Shown in pieces: positions 43,779 through 53,158 of a DNA stretch of 64,000 nucleotides. How positions within the stretch are numbered: position 1 is the first letter of the stretch; every line of letters begins with the position of its first letter. The position numbers and the translations under genes were made by a program. The notes below the pieces were generated by a model. The model saw only the letters and a program-made list of their open reading frames with translations. It ran no database searches and had not been told where the DNA came from. The DNA comes from Bacillota bacterium. GTDB lineage: Bacteria; Bacillota; Clostridia; DSM-8532. The stretch lies in assembly GCA_023415825.1 (NCBI GenBank), contig JAEZJF010000020.1, forward strand, positions 96,448-160,447, written 5' to 3'.

Positions 43779-43805
43779 TAAATACGGATATGCAAAAAAA
43801 TAATC

Positions 43806-43843
43806 AAAAAGAGGGCTGAAATCACGATTTCAGCCCTCTTTTG
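43806..43843 (+). terminator. Terminator after pyrG
   Basis: A near-perfect 17-bp stem, AAAAGAGGGCTGAAAT pairing with ATTTCAGCCCTCTTTT across a 4-base loop, ends in a T-tract. Confidence 0.9.
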
Positions 43844-43948
43844 TCTTTATCGCCGTTTTCCTTGTTACACCATGGGAAATTTGACCCCTTGAATTGAAAT
43901 TTTGGTTTTTGAGAATAATTAAAGTAGAAAAGTTAAAGGACGGTGATT

Positions 43949-44656
43949 ATGATGAGGATTAACAAAAAACGTATTCTATCGGTAATAAAGGAAACAAACT
44001 CCGTCGCTCATCTTATTTTAGTGGCGACAAGGTTTCTACTTGTCATTTTGGTAATCTGCATCATTTACAGCGGTTCCACCCAGAAAGAGATCGCTGATAA
44101 TGTTGTCAGGCTACATATTGTAGCCAATAGCAATACACCTGAGGATCAGGAGCTAAAGCTCAAGGTGAGGGATGCCATTTTAATGCATATGCAGACCCAG
44201 TATCCCAATGGGGCCACCCGTGAAGAAGCTGCGCACTATTTAAAGAACAGTCTTCCCCAAATCAAGCAGATTGCTGCGGGCGTATTGAAAGAAAATGGTT
44301 CCAATGAACCGGTAGAAGCCAAATATGGTGTTTTCTCGTTCCCAACAAAGGAATATGAGGATATAGCCCTTCCCGCAGGTATGTATGAGGCTGTGCGGGT
44401 AGAACTTGGCCAAGCCCAAGGTCAGAACTGGTGGTGCGTCATGTTTCCTCCTCTGTGCGTAGCTGATGCCAACAGCCTGAAGATGGATGATCAGGCCATG
44501 AATCAATTAAGAGATGGCCTGGGGGAAATGAATTACAGTCTGATCACCGATGTTACAGAAAGAAGCAATGTTCCCGTAAAGATTAAATTCCGCATTGTTG
44601 AGCTGGTGGAGAGCTCTAAAATCAAACTGGCCGAAATGCTCAGCCATCTCTTTTAG
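43949..44656 (+). CDS. spoIIR: Stage II sporulation protein R
   Basis: This protein of about 235 residues has an N-terminal membrane/signal segment (FLLVILVICIIYSG, about residues 30-45). The SpoIIR core begins VVRLHIVANSNTPEDQELKLKVRDA, a diagnostic stretch, with WWCVMFPPLCVAD near residue 165. In Bacillus it is made in the forespore under sigma-F and triggers SpoIIGA-dependent processing of pro-sigma-E in the mother cell. ATG 43949 lies 8 bases after AAAGGA. It is monocistronic, between two terminators. Confidence 0.95.
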   Translation: MMRINKKRILSVIKETNSVAHLILVATRFLLVILVICIIYSGSTQKEIADNVVRLHIVANSNTPEDQELKLKVRDAILMHMQTQYPNGATREEAAHYLKNSLPQIKQIAAGVLKENGSNEPVEAKYGVFSFPTKEYEDIALPAGMYEAVRVELGQAQGQNWWCVMFPPLCVADANSLKMDDQAMNQLRDGLGEMNYSLITDVTERSNVPVKIKFRIVELVESSKIKLAEMLSHLF

Positions 44657-44703
44657 GGCAAAATCTAACTTACGGATTTTAAATGAACATAGTTATTATC
44701 AAT

Positions 44704-44742
44704 AAACCACCTGCTGTATTTGATATCAATCAGGTGGTTTTT
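44704..44742 (+). terminator. Terminator after spoIIR
   Basis: AAACCACCTG (44704-44713) pairs with CAGGTGGTTT (44731-44740), with T continuing to 44742. Confidence 0.8.
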
Positions 44743-44848
44743 GCTGCCCGGGTCTTGTGAGCGTTCATCCGTTATTCGAAAAAATGAAGTGAAGGCATTG
44801 AAACATTTCATGTTATAATAGTGAAAAAAGCAAAGGATAATCTTTTTT

Positions 44849-45520
44849 GTGAGTATTGAAACTTTGTATGAAGACAATCATTTACTTGTGGTGGTAAAGC
44901 CCCCCGATATACCTGTTCAGGGAGATATCAGCGGGGCTTTGGATTTGCTCACGCTCCTCAAGGAGGATATCAAAGTAAGATTCGACAAGCCGGGCAATGT
45001 TTTTTTGGGACTTGTTCATAGACTGGACAGGCCGGTAGGAGGCGTCATGGTTTTTGCCAGAACCTCCAAAGCGGCATCCCGACTGTCCTCCCTCATCCGT
45101 GAGCACCGGATGGATAAAACCTATCTCTGCGTGGCTAAAGGTGCTCCAAAGGTTTCAAAAAGCCGTCTTACAGACTATCTTTTAAAAGACAGTCAGACCA
45201 ATACTGTTAAAGTGGTGGAGCCGGATACGCCCCAGGCCAAGGAGGCCATTCTGGACTATGAGGTTTTGAATCAAGTTAATGGTCTTAGCCTTATTAAAGT
45301 CAAGCTTTTAACGGGACGGAGCCATCAAATCCGTGTGCAAATGGCCCATATTGGAACACCGCTTTTTGGTGATACCAAGTACGGGTACAAGGGGGAGAGG
45401 GGCGACAACCTTGCCCTGTGGTCCCATGAGCTTGAAATAGAGCATCCTACAAAAAAGGAGAGGATGCATTTCACATCCTCTCCTCCTGATCAATATCCTT
45501 GGAATTTGTTTATGGCTTAA
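44849..45520 (+). CDS. RluA-family pseudouridine synthase
   Basis: This 223-residue enzyme isomerises uridine in rRNA or tRNA. The RluA signature with the catalytic Asp, GLVHRLDRPVGGVMVFART, lies near residue 56, and the ARG-like motif LLTGRSHQIRVQMAHIGTPLFGDTKYG near residue 155. It has no S4 domain, as in shorter RluA-like proteins. It starts with GTG after AAAGGA. Its last 11 bases overlap the convergent A2M gene and its coding region holds that gene's terminator. Confidence 0.92.
   Translation: MSIETLYEDNHLLVVVKPPDIPVQGDISGALDLLTLLKEDIKVRFDKPGNVFLGLVHRLDRPVGGVMVFARTSKAASRLSSLIREHRMDKTYLCVAKGAPKVSKSRLTDYLLKDSQTNTVKVVEPDTPQAKEAILDYEVLNQVNGLSLIKVKLLTGRSHQIRVQMAHIGTPLFGDTKYGYKGERGDNLALWSHELEIEHPTKKERMHFTSSPPDQYPWNLFMA
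45451..45483 (-). terminator. Minus-strand terminator of the A2M gene, inside the pseudouridine synthase gene
   Basis: On the minus strand GGAGAGGATG / CATCCTCTCC (10-bp stem, 7-base loop, 45457-45483) is followed by TTTTTT (complement of 45451-45456). The hairpin lies in the last codons of the opposite-strand gene. Confidence 0.85.
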
Positions 45521-48500
45521 TTACTATCTTAGTATCTTCAAGAGTCACAATACTTGATTTAACAATGGAACCCTGAGCCACGGTGCCTTCGGCCACATAT
45601 TCGCCGGGGCTTGCAACCCTTGCATAGTAAACCAGAGGCTTGGGGGTTTCTTTGCTCTTACCCACCACGAAGGTGACCTTCTGTCCGTCGAACTGGCGAT
45701 ACCAACAGCCGGTGATATCCTTGAAGCCATAGTTCCAGGGGCTTTCCAGAGGCTTTAATCCGGCAGGCGCATAGTCGCTTATCTCATAGGTGTTGTCTAT
45801 GGCAGTTTTATCAACGTTATAGCTGATTTCAACCTTAACAACATCATCGGGTGCAAATGTGGTAGTTTCCTTGCCGGTTGCCGCATTATAGTACTTGCGT
45901 GTCATGGTTAAGCCAGAGTCGTTCTTCACATTGTCGGTATAGGATGCGGTGTAGAGGGACAGTACAGAAACATTTCCGGTAACGTCTGTCACTTTGAACT
46001 GGTCTATGTTGACAGAAGGAACCTTGATGACTTCGCTGTGACCTTTATCAAGATCTACAGTGTAGCTCTTACCACCAAAGCTGTAGCTAAAGCCTGCCTT
46101 GGCGTCAGGAAGCTTTTCAAGCCTATCCATCAGATACATGACCTTCTCGACACCCACATACTGGGTCTTGGAATAATTATTTTCAACGTAAGCATACAGT
46201 TTTGTTGCGTCAGGACTGTTGATTCTGGATGCAAGAACGGCAGCCAGAGCCGTCTGACGATAGGAAGTATCGGTATCATTCTTCACAAGCTTGGCGCGAA
46301 TATAGGGGTCCTTGCGCTCTAAAAGAGGGCTGATTTTCTTTTCGTAAATACCGGTGGCGGTGGCAGTATCTCCCATTGCCTCATAGGCTAGACCTAAGAA
46401 GAGGTAGTCGTCCAGCTTAAGGTTTTCTGTTGCTACGGCTCTGTTAAGATCCAGCAGGACGGGTTCGCCGAGTTCGGCCAGAGCGAAGAGCGCGGCAGCC
46501 TGAACGTTTTTATCGGAAAGCAGGGCATTGTAGAAGTACATCTTAAGGGTTTGGCTATCTGCTACATCCTTCAAAAGTGGTGTAATCAGAGCGGTGAAGC
46601 TCATGTCGCTTCCTGCATAGGGAAGTATGCCGTAGCCGCCGTCCTCATTCTTATACTCGGAGGGTACTACGTCCACAGGATCAAGGTAGTAAGCGTCGTT
46701 CTTAAGTGTTTCTTTTAACAGCTTTCTGGCATAATTGGCTACAAGCTTCTGATCAAGACGCTTGCCATATTCCCAGGAAAGGCTGTGAAGTGAATTGATA
46801 AGGCTGCCTCTGCCTGCATCGGTGATAATCAGCGTTGTAAGGCCGCTCTTTCCTGCAGCTATCTTCATACCGGGAACGAGGTCCTTTAATGTGGCGGTTT
46901 CAATGGTTCTGTATGAAGGATAAACGGTGATGATACGGCTTAGGGCATCGGTTTTTCCCGATTCTGACTTAGCTGACATCACCAGGGTAAAGGTACCCTC
47001 GGTTAGAGTGGGCAATGGTAGATTAACACGCTCAAAGGCTTTGGCTGTAGCGGTCTGCTTAAAGTCAGGCAGTTCTTTAATGGTGAGCTCAAAGGATACC
47101 TTCTCATTCTCGGAAAGACCGTCGCCGTAGGCTGAAACGCCTATATACGGTTTATCTCCCACAAGGTAATCCAGACTCAAGGCATCGTTAATAAAGAATG
47201 GCATGGAGACCTTGGTTGACTGGATTTCTGAACCTGCATAAAGATCGCCGGATACGGCAGCGGCTGCCAGACTGAAGGAGGTTATATTGTCCGGGAGCTT
47301 AAAGGTATAGGAGCCAAGGCCGTTAGCGCTTAAGGCTATGGTCTTGAACAAGGCGGTATCTTTAAAGTCTGAGCGGACGGTAAAACCGGTGTCCATATCC
47401 ATCATAGCTCCTGCAGGGGCTGCAGAAGGCATTGGTGCTTCCTTGGCAGAATCCATTTTTACGGATTCGTTCATGGTGTAAACACTGCCACCCGCCCTTG
47501 AGGTCATTTTTATTCCACCGTACCTAACACCAGATTCACGATTGTTGGAGTTTCTGGTGATACCACTGTCGATCCAGCTATAGAGCGAAGCCAGAGGGTC
47601 AATGTATTGGCCTGAAAGCTTCAGCAGGGCTTCATCCACCAGGGAGAGGTTGACATGTGCTGCTACAGGCTTACCATTCATATCGGTGGCTTCCAGAGTA
47701 ATGGTCATGTTCTCTCCGGGCTTGTAGCTGGTCTTGTCGGTCTTGATTTTCAGATTCAGCTTCTTTTCGTTATAGTCGTAGATGATATTGCTGTTGGTTT
47801 GAATATAGCTCTTGCCGTTGAAGACAATGCCTTCCAGATAATAGTTTGGAGCGTAGGCAGCCAGGAAGGGTTGGCTTAATGTGGGCTGATTCATAACTTT
47901 GTAGCCCTGGATGCCGTTGCGGGCTTCAACAAAGAGGGTACGCATGTCTTTAAGGGGCTCCTCCTTGTTGTTCACAACCTGGACGGTGACCGTCTCATTG
48001 GCTTTATAGGACTGTCTGTCAGCCTTAAGGTAGAAATACTCATTGGTCTCAGGATAACCTTTACCATTCTTGTAGAGCCATGACTCAGTCTTCATGTCTC
48101 TTCCGTTTTTATCCTTGGTGGTTATCTCCGCGATATAATAGCCTTCCTCATTGGGATTGATGGCAAATTCATAGCGCGCTGTACCATCCTTACCTGTTAC
48201 AAGGTTTCCTTCTCCTGCGGAGATACGTTTCTCGCGGTATTCATAGGTCTTTCTGACAACCTTGTTTATAGAATCGTATTCATCGCCGGTTTCAAACTTT
48301 TCCCAAATGATGCGGGTAAGCTTCACTTTAAGATTATGGGCAGATACAGGTGCTCCTCTGTAATTGTCATTGGTCAGGTCATCGTCATTGAGGGTATCCA
48401 GATTTATTGCACTGACTGTGACATTGACCACGCCCTTGTTGTCCTTGATCTCACCCTGGGGCTGAAGGTCTATATCGTTAGCGAAGACTCTGAAATTATA

Positions 48501-50522
48501 GTACTCGGAAACATCGCCGGTTTCAGGGAATTGAGCAGTGGCATTTATACCAAAATAGCATTCACCCTGCATTCTGCTTTCATAGGCAGGTGTAAATTCT
48601 ACTTTAAGAATACCGTCTTTGTCGGTGACCCCTTTATTTTGCTCTGTTTTGGAATAAGTGTTAATGCTGTAGCTTAAGGGGACATTGGACACAGGTGTTC
48701 CGTCAAAGAAAGTAGCCTTAAGGGTAAAAGTTATTTTCTCGCCTACAAATACAGCCTTCTTATCGGAACTGATCTCAAGCTTATACTGAGGCTTGATATA
48801 GTTTTCAACGTTGAAATAGGTGCTTGAAAGTACCTCATCCCCATCCTTGACCGTAATGGTATAGGAGCCGGGATCAAGAGCGGGCAGCTGAATGCGTCCG
48901 TCATAGAAGCCATTTTCGGCCTTGAGGGTAAAGGTTTCCAAAGCATTTGAAAGGAAGGGCATGAAACGGCTCATAATATTGGCCCTCATGGGGTAGTAAT
49001 AGCCGCCGCTTGCAAGCTCAACAGTAACCTCATCGGGAGTGGAATTGTTCAAGCGGCTCTTGATAAAGCCCCAGAATTCCACAGTATCATTGGGTTTATA
49101 GAGGGTTCGGTCGGTTTGCATATAGCGCCAGTAAAGGCCCTCATTATAAGGACGGTAATAATAGGTGTAATCTGTGTCATAGGAATAGCCTGTATTGATG
49201 AGGCTTTCCTTGCCATCGGCAGTAGTTACTTTGTAGATATCCTGGGTCATTTTATCATCGTTACCGGCTTTACGGGCATTAGGGAGCTCAACCAGACCAG
49301 AAGAGTCTGTTTTATAGATTCTCTTGTCACTCAGGGCAGGAGGGAGAATACCGACCTGTGCGCCACTGATGGCCGCTCCGGTCTTAAGATCATTAAGCCA
49401 GAAAAGCGTATTGTTTTTATCGCTTACGGAGTAGGCTGCAACATCTGAAATCTGCATAAATGCCTGAGCGGCAAGTTTGTCAGAGGTTAGCTCTACCAAG
49501 TAAAAGCCCTCGGCGACAGTCTCGGGGAAAAGCATATACTTCTCAAGCCATTTTTCAAGATTAAAGCTCTGTTTGAAATCCAGTACTTTTTCCATACCCT
49601 TTGTGTCAATCATGCTCTTGCTTGTTGCATAGGGTGCCCATGAGGGGGCTTCTTCTTTCTGTCGGATGGCCTTGATAAAGTCATCCAAAGTTTTGAACCT
49701 ATAAAGCTTGAGGGTGACATCTACTGAAGCTGAGCTTCCGTTCAAATAAAGGTTGAAAGGAACTGCTGGCTTTTCGGTGCTTCCGAATTCCAACCAGTTG
49801 CTGTTAATGTAGAGAGAACCGGGGTAGGGGTCGGCTGTGCTCTTTGGGTCGGCTGAGGTTTCAAATGAAAAGATATAATCTTCGTTCAGAACTACAGCGC
49901 CTTTTGCAGCAGTGAGCCCTTTTTTAATTTTAACAGTATACAGTGTTCCTGCTTCCAATTTTTTCGGGATGAAAACAGTAGTATAGCCATTGCTTTCAAA
50001 ACGGCCATCTACCTTGGGACTGATTTCAAAGTGTTTGGAGATGTTCTGAACATCCGGATAGGAGAAATAGAGCTCTATTCCCGTATCCAGGGGAACTTCT
50101 GAGGTCATATTTTCAGGTAGGCTGCCGAGAACCGTGAAATCACGCTTTGTTTGGAAAACGAAGCTTACAGTTCTTCCGTCCTGGGTTTTGACATCAATAA
50201 AATAAACCTGATTTTGCTTAAGGGCTACGGAAGGCTTTAAAAGGTATTTACTGCCTGAGATGGCCGTAATACTCAAAGCTCCTCCATCCCGCAGAGTGAC
50301 ATTGGCTTTCAAATAATCCAGTGTAACTTCTGCTTCTGAGCTTAATATAAAGCCGCTATCCAAGGATACTCCAGTATCATCCTCTTTTTCTGGGACAATG
50401 GAAAATCCACTTTTGTAGGTATCGGCGGAGGCTTTAATGTCAGGGCTTAGGGGATTGGCAAACCACATAACCGATACTCCTAAAACGAGAATTAGAATAC
50501 AAGCAATAACTTTCTTCAACAT
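45510..50522 (-). CDS. Alpha-2-macroglobulin-like protein without thioester motif
   Basis: This 1670-residue protein has an N-terminal signal/anchor (KVIACILILVLGVSVMWF, residues 4-21) without a lipobox Cys. Ig-like domains follow at about 40-220, then macroglobulin-like MG domains with the bait-region-like Ala/Met-rich stretch near residue 1030 (SAAPAGAMMDMDTG), and a C-terminal alpha-helical toroid. Where thioester proteins read YGCxEQ, this one has EYGKRLDQ near residue 1240, so covalent trapping is not possible by that route. It is probably an exported protein acting at the envelope. GGAGG precedes the ATG, and the terminator is inside the convergent gene. Confidence 0.88.
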   Translation of the reverse strand: MLKKVIACILILVLGVSVMWFANPLSPDIKASADTYKSGFSIVPEKEDDTGVSLDSGFILSSEAEVTLDYLKANVTLRDGGALSITAISGSKYLLKPSVALKQNQVYFIDVKTQDGRTVSFVFQTKRDFTVLGSLPENMTSEVPLDTGIELYFSYPDVQNISKHFEISPKVDGRFESNGYTTVFIPKKLEAGTLYTVKIKKGLTAAKGAVVLNEDYIFSFETSADPKSTADPYPGSLYINSNWLEFGSTEKPAVPFNLYLNGSSASVDVTLKLYRFKTLDDFIKAIRQKEEAPSWAPYATSKSMIDTKGMEKVLDFKQSFNLEKWLEKYMLFPETVAEGFYLVELTSDKLAAQAFMQISDVAAYSVSDKNNTLFWLNDLKTGAAISGAQVGILPPALSDKRIYKTDSSGLVELPNARKAGNDDKMTQDIYKVTTADGKESLINTGYSYDTDYTYYYRPYNEGLYWRYMQTDRTLYKPNDTVEFWGFIKSRLNNSTPDEVTVELASGGYYYPMRANIMSRFMPFLSNALETFTLKAENGFYDGRIQLPALDPGSYTITVKDGDEVLSSTYFNVENYIKPQYKLEISSDKKAVFVGEKITFTLKATFFDGTPVSNVPLSYSINTYSKTEQNKGVTDKDGILKVEFTPAYESRMQGECYFGINATAQFPETGDVSEYYNFRVFANDIDLQPQGEIKDNKGVVNVTVSAINLDTLNDDDLTNDNYRGAPVSAHNLKVKLTRIIWEKFETGDEYDSINKVVRKTYEYREKRISAGEGNLVTGKDGTARYEFAINPNEEGYYIAEITTKDKNGRDMKTESWLYKNGKGYPETNEYFYLKADRQSYKANETVTVQVVNNKEEPLKDMRTLFVEARNGIQGYKVMNQPTLSQPFLAAYAPNYYLEGIVFNGKSYIQTNSNIIYDYNEKKLNLKIKTDKTSYKPGENMTITLEATDMNGKPVAAHVNLSLVDEALLKLSGQYIDPLASLYSWIDSGITRNSNNRESGVRYGGIKMTSRAGGSVYTMNESVKMDSAKEAPMPSAAPAGAMMDMDTGFTVRSDFKDTALFKTIALSANGLGSYTFKLPDNITSFSLAAAAVSGDLYAGSEIQSTKVSMPFFINDALSLDYLVGDKPYIGVSAYGDGLSENEKVSFELTIKELPDFKQTATAKAFERVNLPLPTLTEGTFTLVMSAKSESGKTDALSRIITVYPSYRTIETATLKDLVPGMKIAAGKSGLTTLIITDAGRGSLINSLHSLSWEYGKRLDQKLVANYARKLLKETLKNDAYYLDPVDVVPSEYKNEDGGYGILPYAGSDMSFTALITPLLKDVADSQTLKMYFYNALLSDKNVQAAALFALAELGEPVLLDLNRAVATENLKLDDYLFLGLAYEAMGDTATATGIYEKKISPLLERKDPYIRAKLVKNDTDTSYRQTALAAVLASRINSPDATKLYAYVENNYSKTQYVGVEKVMYLMDRLEKLPDAKAGFSYSFGGKSYTVDLDKGHSEVIKVPSVNIDQFKVTDVTGNVSVLSLYTASYTDNVKNDSGLTMTRKYYNAATGKETTTFAPDDVVKVEISYNVDKTAIDNTYEISDYAPAGLKPLESPWNYGFKDITGCWYRQFDGQKVTFVVGKSKETPKPLVYYARVASPGEYVAEGTVAQGSIVKSSIVTLEDTKIVIKP

Positions 50523-50646
50523 CGTCTTTACCTCCTAGGTATTGATGAAGAGTCTTTTAACCCATTAGACGATATAAAATTGGTGCGGTTTACTATCATG
50601 ATAAACTTTTTCCAAATAGTTTTAAGTTATTAAGTTATATCTGGCC

Positions 50647-51306
50647 CTAAGGATTAACCAATTGATCTGAAAAGCCCAGTTCAACTAGTTTTTCAAAAGC
50701 CTCAAGTACAGGGTGTGGAATCTCTTGGGAGATCTGAAAGCCCATTTGTGGGTATACTCTGATACGATCAAGGTCTCCGACCATTACGTTTATGAGTTCA
50801 CGGAAAGACATGCCGGCAGGAGGGGACTGATGGCAGTACTCATCAAAAGTAAGCCCGGGAGAGGTGACAAGAAGCTCAATCTCAGGCCACACTTTTTTGA
50901 TGGTCGCATAGGTTCTTCGTTCCATATAGGGCTTTTGAACGGCGATAACCGATTGGGGAATAATACCCCTGCTCAGTAATTTTTCCCGTGTAAAGTGGAC
51001 ATTTTCTCCGGTATTTGTGGACTGGTCTTCTATTATGATTTTATCCTCCGGGACCCCCATCTTCATAGCCACCTCGGCAAAAAGACGAGCCTCCGGCTTG
51101 TCAAAAAGCTTATCAGTGAGACGTCCAAACCCGCCGGAAAAGGCTATAACCGGGGCCCATCCCTCCAAATAGAGCTGAGCTCCACGTTCCGCAACCCTTG
51201 GGTCGTTGCTGCCCAGAACAAAGATGTAATCAGCCTTTTTCATTTCATGGTGCATAAGGTGGTAATTCCAGATTATTTTTGCGTAGTGATCAATCATGGG
51301 TGTCAT
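50647..51306 (-). CDS. YdcF/DUF218-family protein
   Basis: The protein is about 219 residues. The DUF218 core is visible as YIFVLGSNDPRVAERGAQLYLEG, IAFSGGFGRLTDKLF and IIIEDQSTNTGENVHFTREKLL, with VAVQKPYMERRTYATIK near residue 130. Family members (YdcF, SanA) have a Rossmann-like fold and unclear roles, sometimes with S-adenosylmethionine binding. ATG 51306 follows AAAGGAG by 3 bases; the ATG at 51297 is also possible. No membrane helix is present. A decayed partial copy lies at 52865-53158 on the far side of the TIR gene. Confidence 0.85.
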   Translation of the reverse strand: MTPMIDHYAKIIWNYHLMHHEMKKADYIFVLGSNDPRVAERGAQLYLEGWAPVIAFSGGFGRLTDKLFDKPEARLFAEVAMKMGVPEDKIIIEDQSTNTGENVHFTREKLLSRGIIPQSVIAVQKPYMERRTYATIKKVWPEIELLVTSPGLTFDEYCHQSPPAGMSFRELINVMVGDLDRIRVYPQMGFQISQEIPHPVLEAFEKLVELGFSDQLVNP

Positions 51307-51446
51307 GTTCTCCTTTGAATGATGTCTATATTTCCATGTTAAACTTTTTAAAGACAATTTTAAAGTCAGCTTGGACTATTTGAGATTAATGCACATTGAG
51401 ATATAATTATTTAGAGCATGTCAAAATAAGCCAGCGAGGTCTTAAT

Positions 51447-52859
51447 ATGGAAAATCAAAACAACTTGTTTGAAGCCTATAAAGGAAGCGATCCTTATGCG
51501 TTTGTCAGCTACGCGCACAAGGATTTGGCAAGGGTTTATCCTATTATTGAATACTTGCATAAAAAAGGCTTTCGCATCTGGTATGACGAAGGAATCGATC
51601 CCGGAAACGAATGGCCCGATGAAATTGCCAGGGCACTGGAAAAATGCAGTTTCTTTATGGTTCTTATCTCTAAAAACTCGGCTGCATCCAAAAACGTCAT
51701 CAATGAGATCAATTTCGCAATTGATGAAAACAAGCCGTTTCTGGCAATACATATGGAAGAGACCGGCTTGCCTCCGGGAATAAGGCTCAGGGTTGGCAGC
51801 ACCCAGGCAATCATGAAATACAGGTTGGATGATGAGACCTTCTTCAAGAAAATAGATAAGGTTTTTATGAGCAAGCTTCCCCAGATCGATGGCAATGCGG
51901 ATGGAGATGACCGTTCAGAAATCATAGCTCAGGAAAAAGAGCCTGTTCCCCTTCCGACTTTTTTATCCGATGAAAGAGGAAATCTTTCCGGAAATCTGAT
52001 CAGCGGCGGTAAATTTGCACATAGAGGTGATTGGGTTTATTACAGCAATTTTGACGGCAAGCTCTTTCGCATGAGGCCTGATGGAAGCGCACGGACTAAA
52101 ATCTGCGACGATTCCTGCGAAAGCATTAACGTAGTTGAAGACTGGATATATTACATCAGCTATTCGGGTATTTGCCGAATCAAAACTGACGGCACCCGGA
52201 AAGAATTGCTGTTAAAGGAGCTCTGTTCTTTTATCCGGGTCGTGGACGGTACGATTTATTACGGCAGGTATCATTCACTTCTGAAAAGATATCAGATTTA
52301 CAAAATGAACCTAGACGGAGGCTCACATGTAAAAATCTGCGGTAACAGATGCAATCAGCTTGCTGTTTCGGAGGATTCTATCATATATGCCAAGGAGCCT
52401 GGTCCTATAGCCAGAAAGATAGCGGAATTTATTGATAACGCCATATACTTCGACGAAAGAAGTGTATGTATGAAACTCTACAGGATTGGAATGGACGGCA
52501 GGAATAAGGAACTGCTTGTCTCCGAATGTTATCATTTCGATGTACAGGACGATTGGGTCTATTACTCCTGTATTGACGGCCTCAATAGAGTGAGGTTGGA
52601 CGGTGCCTATCATTCTACATTGACAGGAACTTCCTGTGATCGGTTTATTATATCGGGCGAATGGATTTATTTTACCAAAAACGACTTCGAGATTGGCATT
52701 TACAGGATGAGAAACGACGGTATGCAGGAAGTGAAGCTGACGGAAGATACAGGCTGCTTTCTACATATCATAGATGATAGTATCTATTATTTGAATGAAC
52801 AAGAAAAAACCTGGTACAGAATTCGCACAGATGGAGGCGAGAGGCGGCCTGTATTTTAG
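51447..52859 (+). CDS. TIR domain fused to DUF5050-like beta-propeller repeats
   Basis: The protein is 470 residues, ATG 51447 after GAGGT. Residues 15-135 form a bacterial TIR_2 domain: YAFVSYAHKD at 17-26, WYDEGIDPGNEW at 45-56, and Glu87 in SKNVINEINFA at the place of the catalytic Glu of TIR NADases. A short linker precedes seven repeats ending in a (R/K)-x(1-2)-x-DG motif (for example GDWVYYSNFDGKLFRMRPDG), consistent with a DUF5050-like propeller. There is no signal or membrane segment. The TIR may cut NAD or signal, and the propeller may sense a ligand; both are inference. It lies just upstream of a CRISPR-Cas locus. Confidence 0.85.
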   Translation: MENQNNLFEAYKGSDPYAFVSYAHKDLARVYPIIEYLHKKGFRIWYDEGIDPGNEWPDEIARALEKCSFFMVLISKNSAASKNVINEINFAIDENKPFLAIHMEETGLPPGIRLRVGSTQAIMKYRLDDETFFKKIDKVFMSKLPQIDGNADGDDRSEIIAQEKEPVPLPTFLSDERGNLSGNLISGGKFAHRGDWVYYSNFDGKLFRMRPDGSARTKICDDSCESINVVEDWIYYISYSGICRIKTDGTRKELLLKELCSFIRVVDGTIYYGRYHSLLKRYQIYKMNLDGGSHVKICGNRCNQLAVSEDSIIYAKEPGPIARKIAEFIDNAIYFDERSVCMKLYRIGMDGRNKELLVSECYHFDVQDDWVYYSCIDGLNRVRLDGAYHSTLTGTSCDRFIISGEWIYFTKNDFEIGIYRMRNDGMQEVKLTEDTGCFLHIIDDSIYYLNEQEKTWYRIRTDGGERRPVF

Positions 52860-52864
52860 AAGAT

Positions 52865-53158
52865 AGCGAAAATGTGCGTTTCCGGTTTGTTAAAAAGCTT
52901 ATCGGTGAGACGTTCAAACCCGCCTGAAAAGGCTATAATAGGGGCCAAACCCTCCAAATAGAGCTGAGCTCCCCGCTTCGCAATCCTTATGTCGTTGTTG
53001 CCCAGAACAAAGATTTAATCAGCCTTTTCCATTTCATGCTACACAAGGTGGTAATTCCAGATTATTTTTGCGCAGTGATTGATCGTGATGTTCGTATCTC
53101 CTTTAACATGGTGTCTATATTCCCATGTTAAGCTTTTTCCAGGAGATTTTGAAGTTAA
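52865..53158 (-). pseudogene. Decayed partial duplicate of the YdcF-family gene
   Basis: This stretch aligns with 51077-51369, the 5' part and upstream region of the YdcF-family gene, in the same orientation. Long matches such as CAAATAGAGCTGAGCTCC, TTGCCCAGAACAAAGAT and GGTGGTAATTCCAGATTATT are shared, and I estimate about 80 percent identity. The start region is destroyed and the 3' two-thirds are missing. The TIR gene lies between the intact gene and this fragment, so a segment was duplicated and then decayed. Confidence 0.85.
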
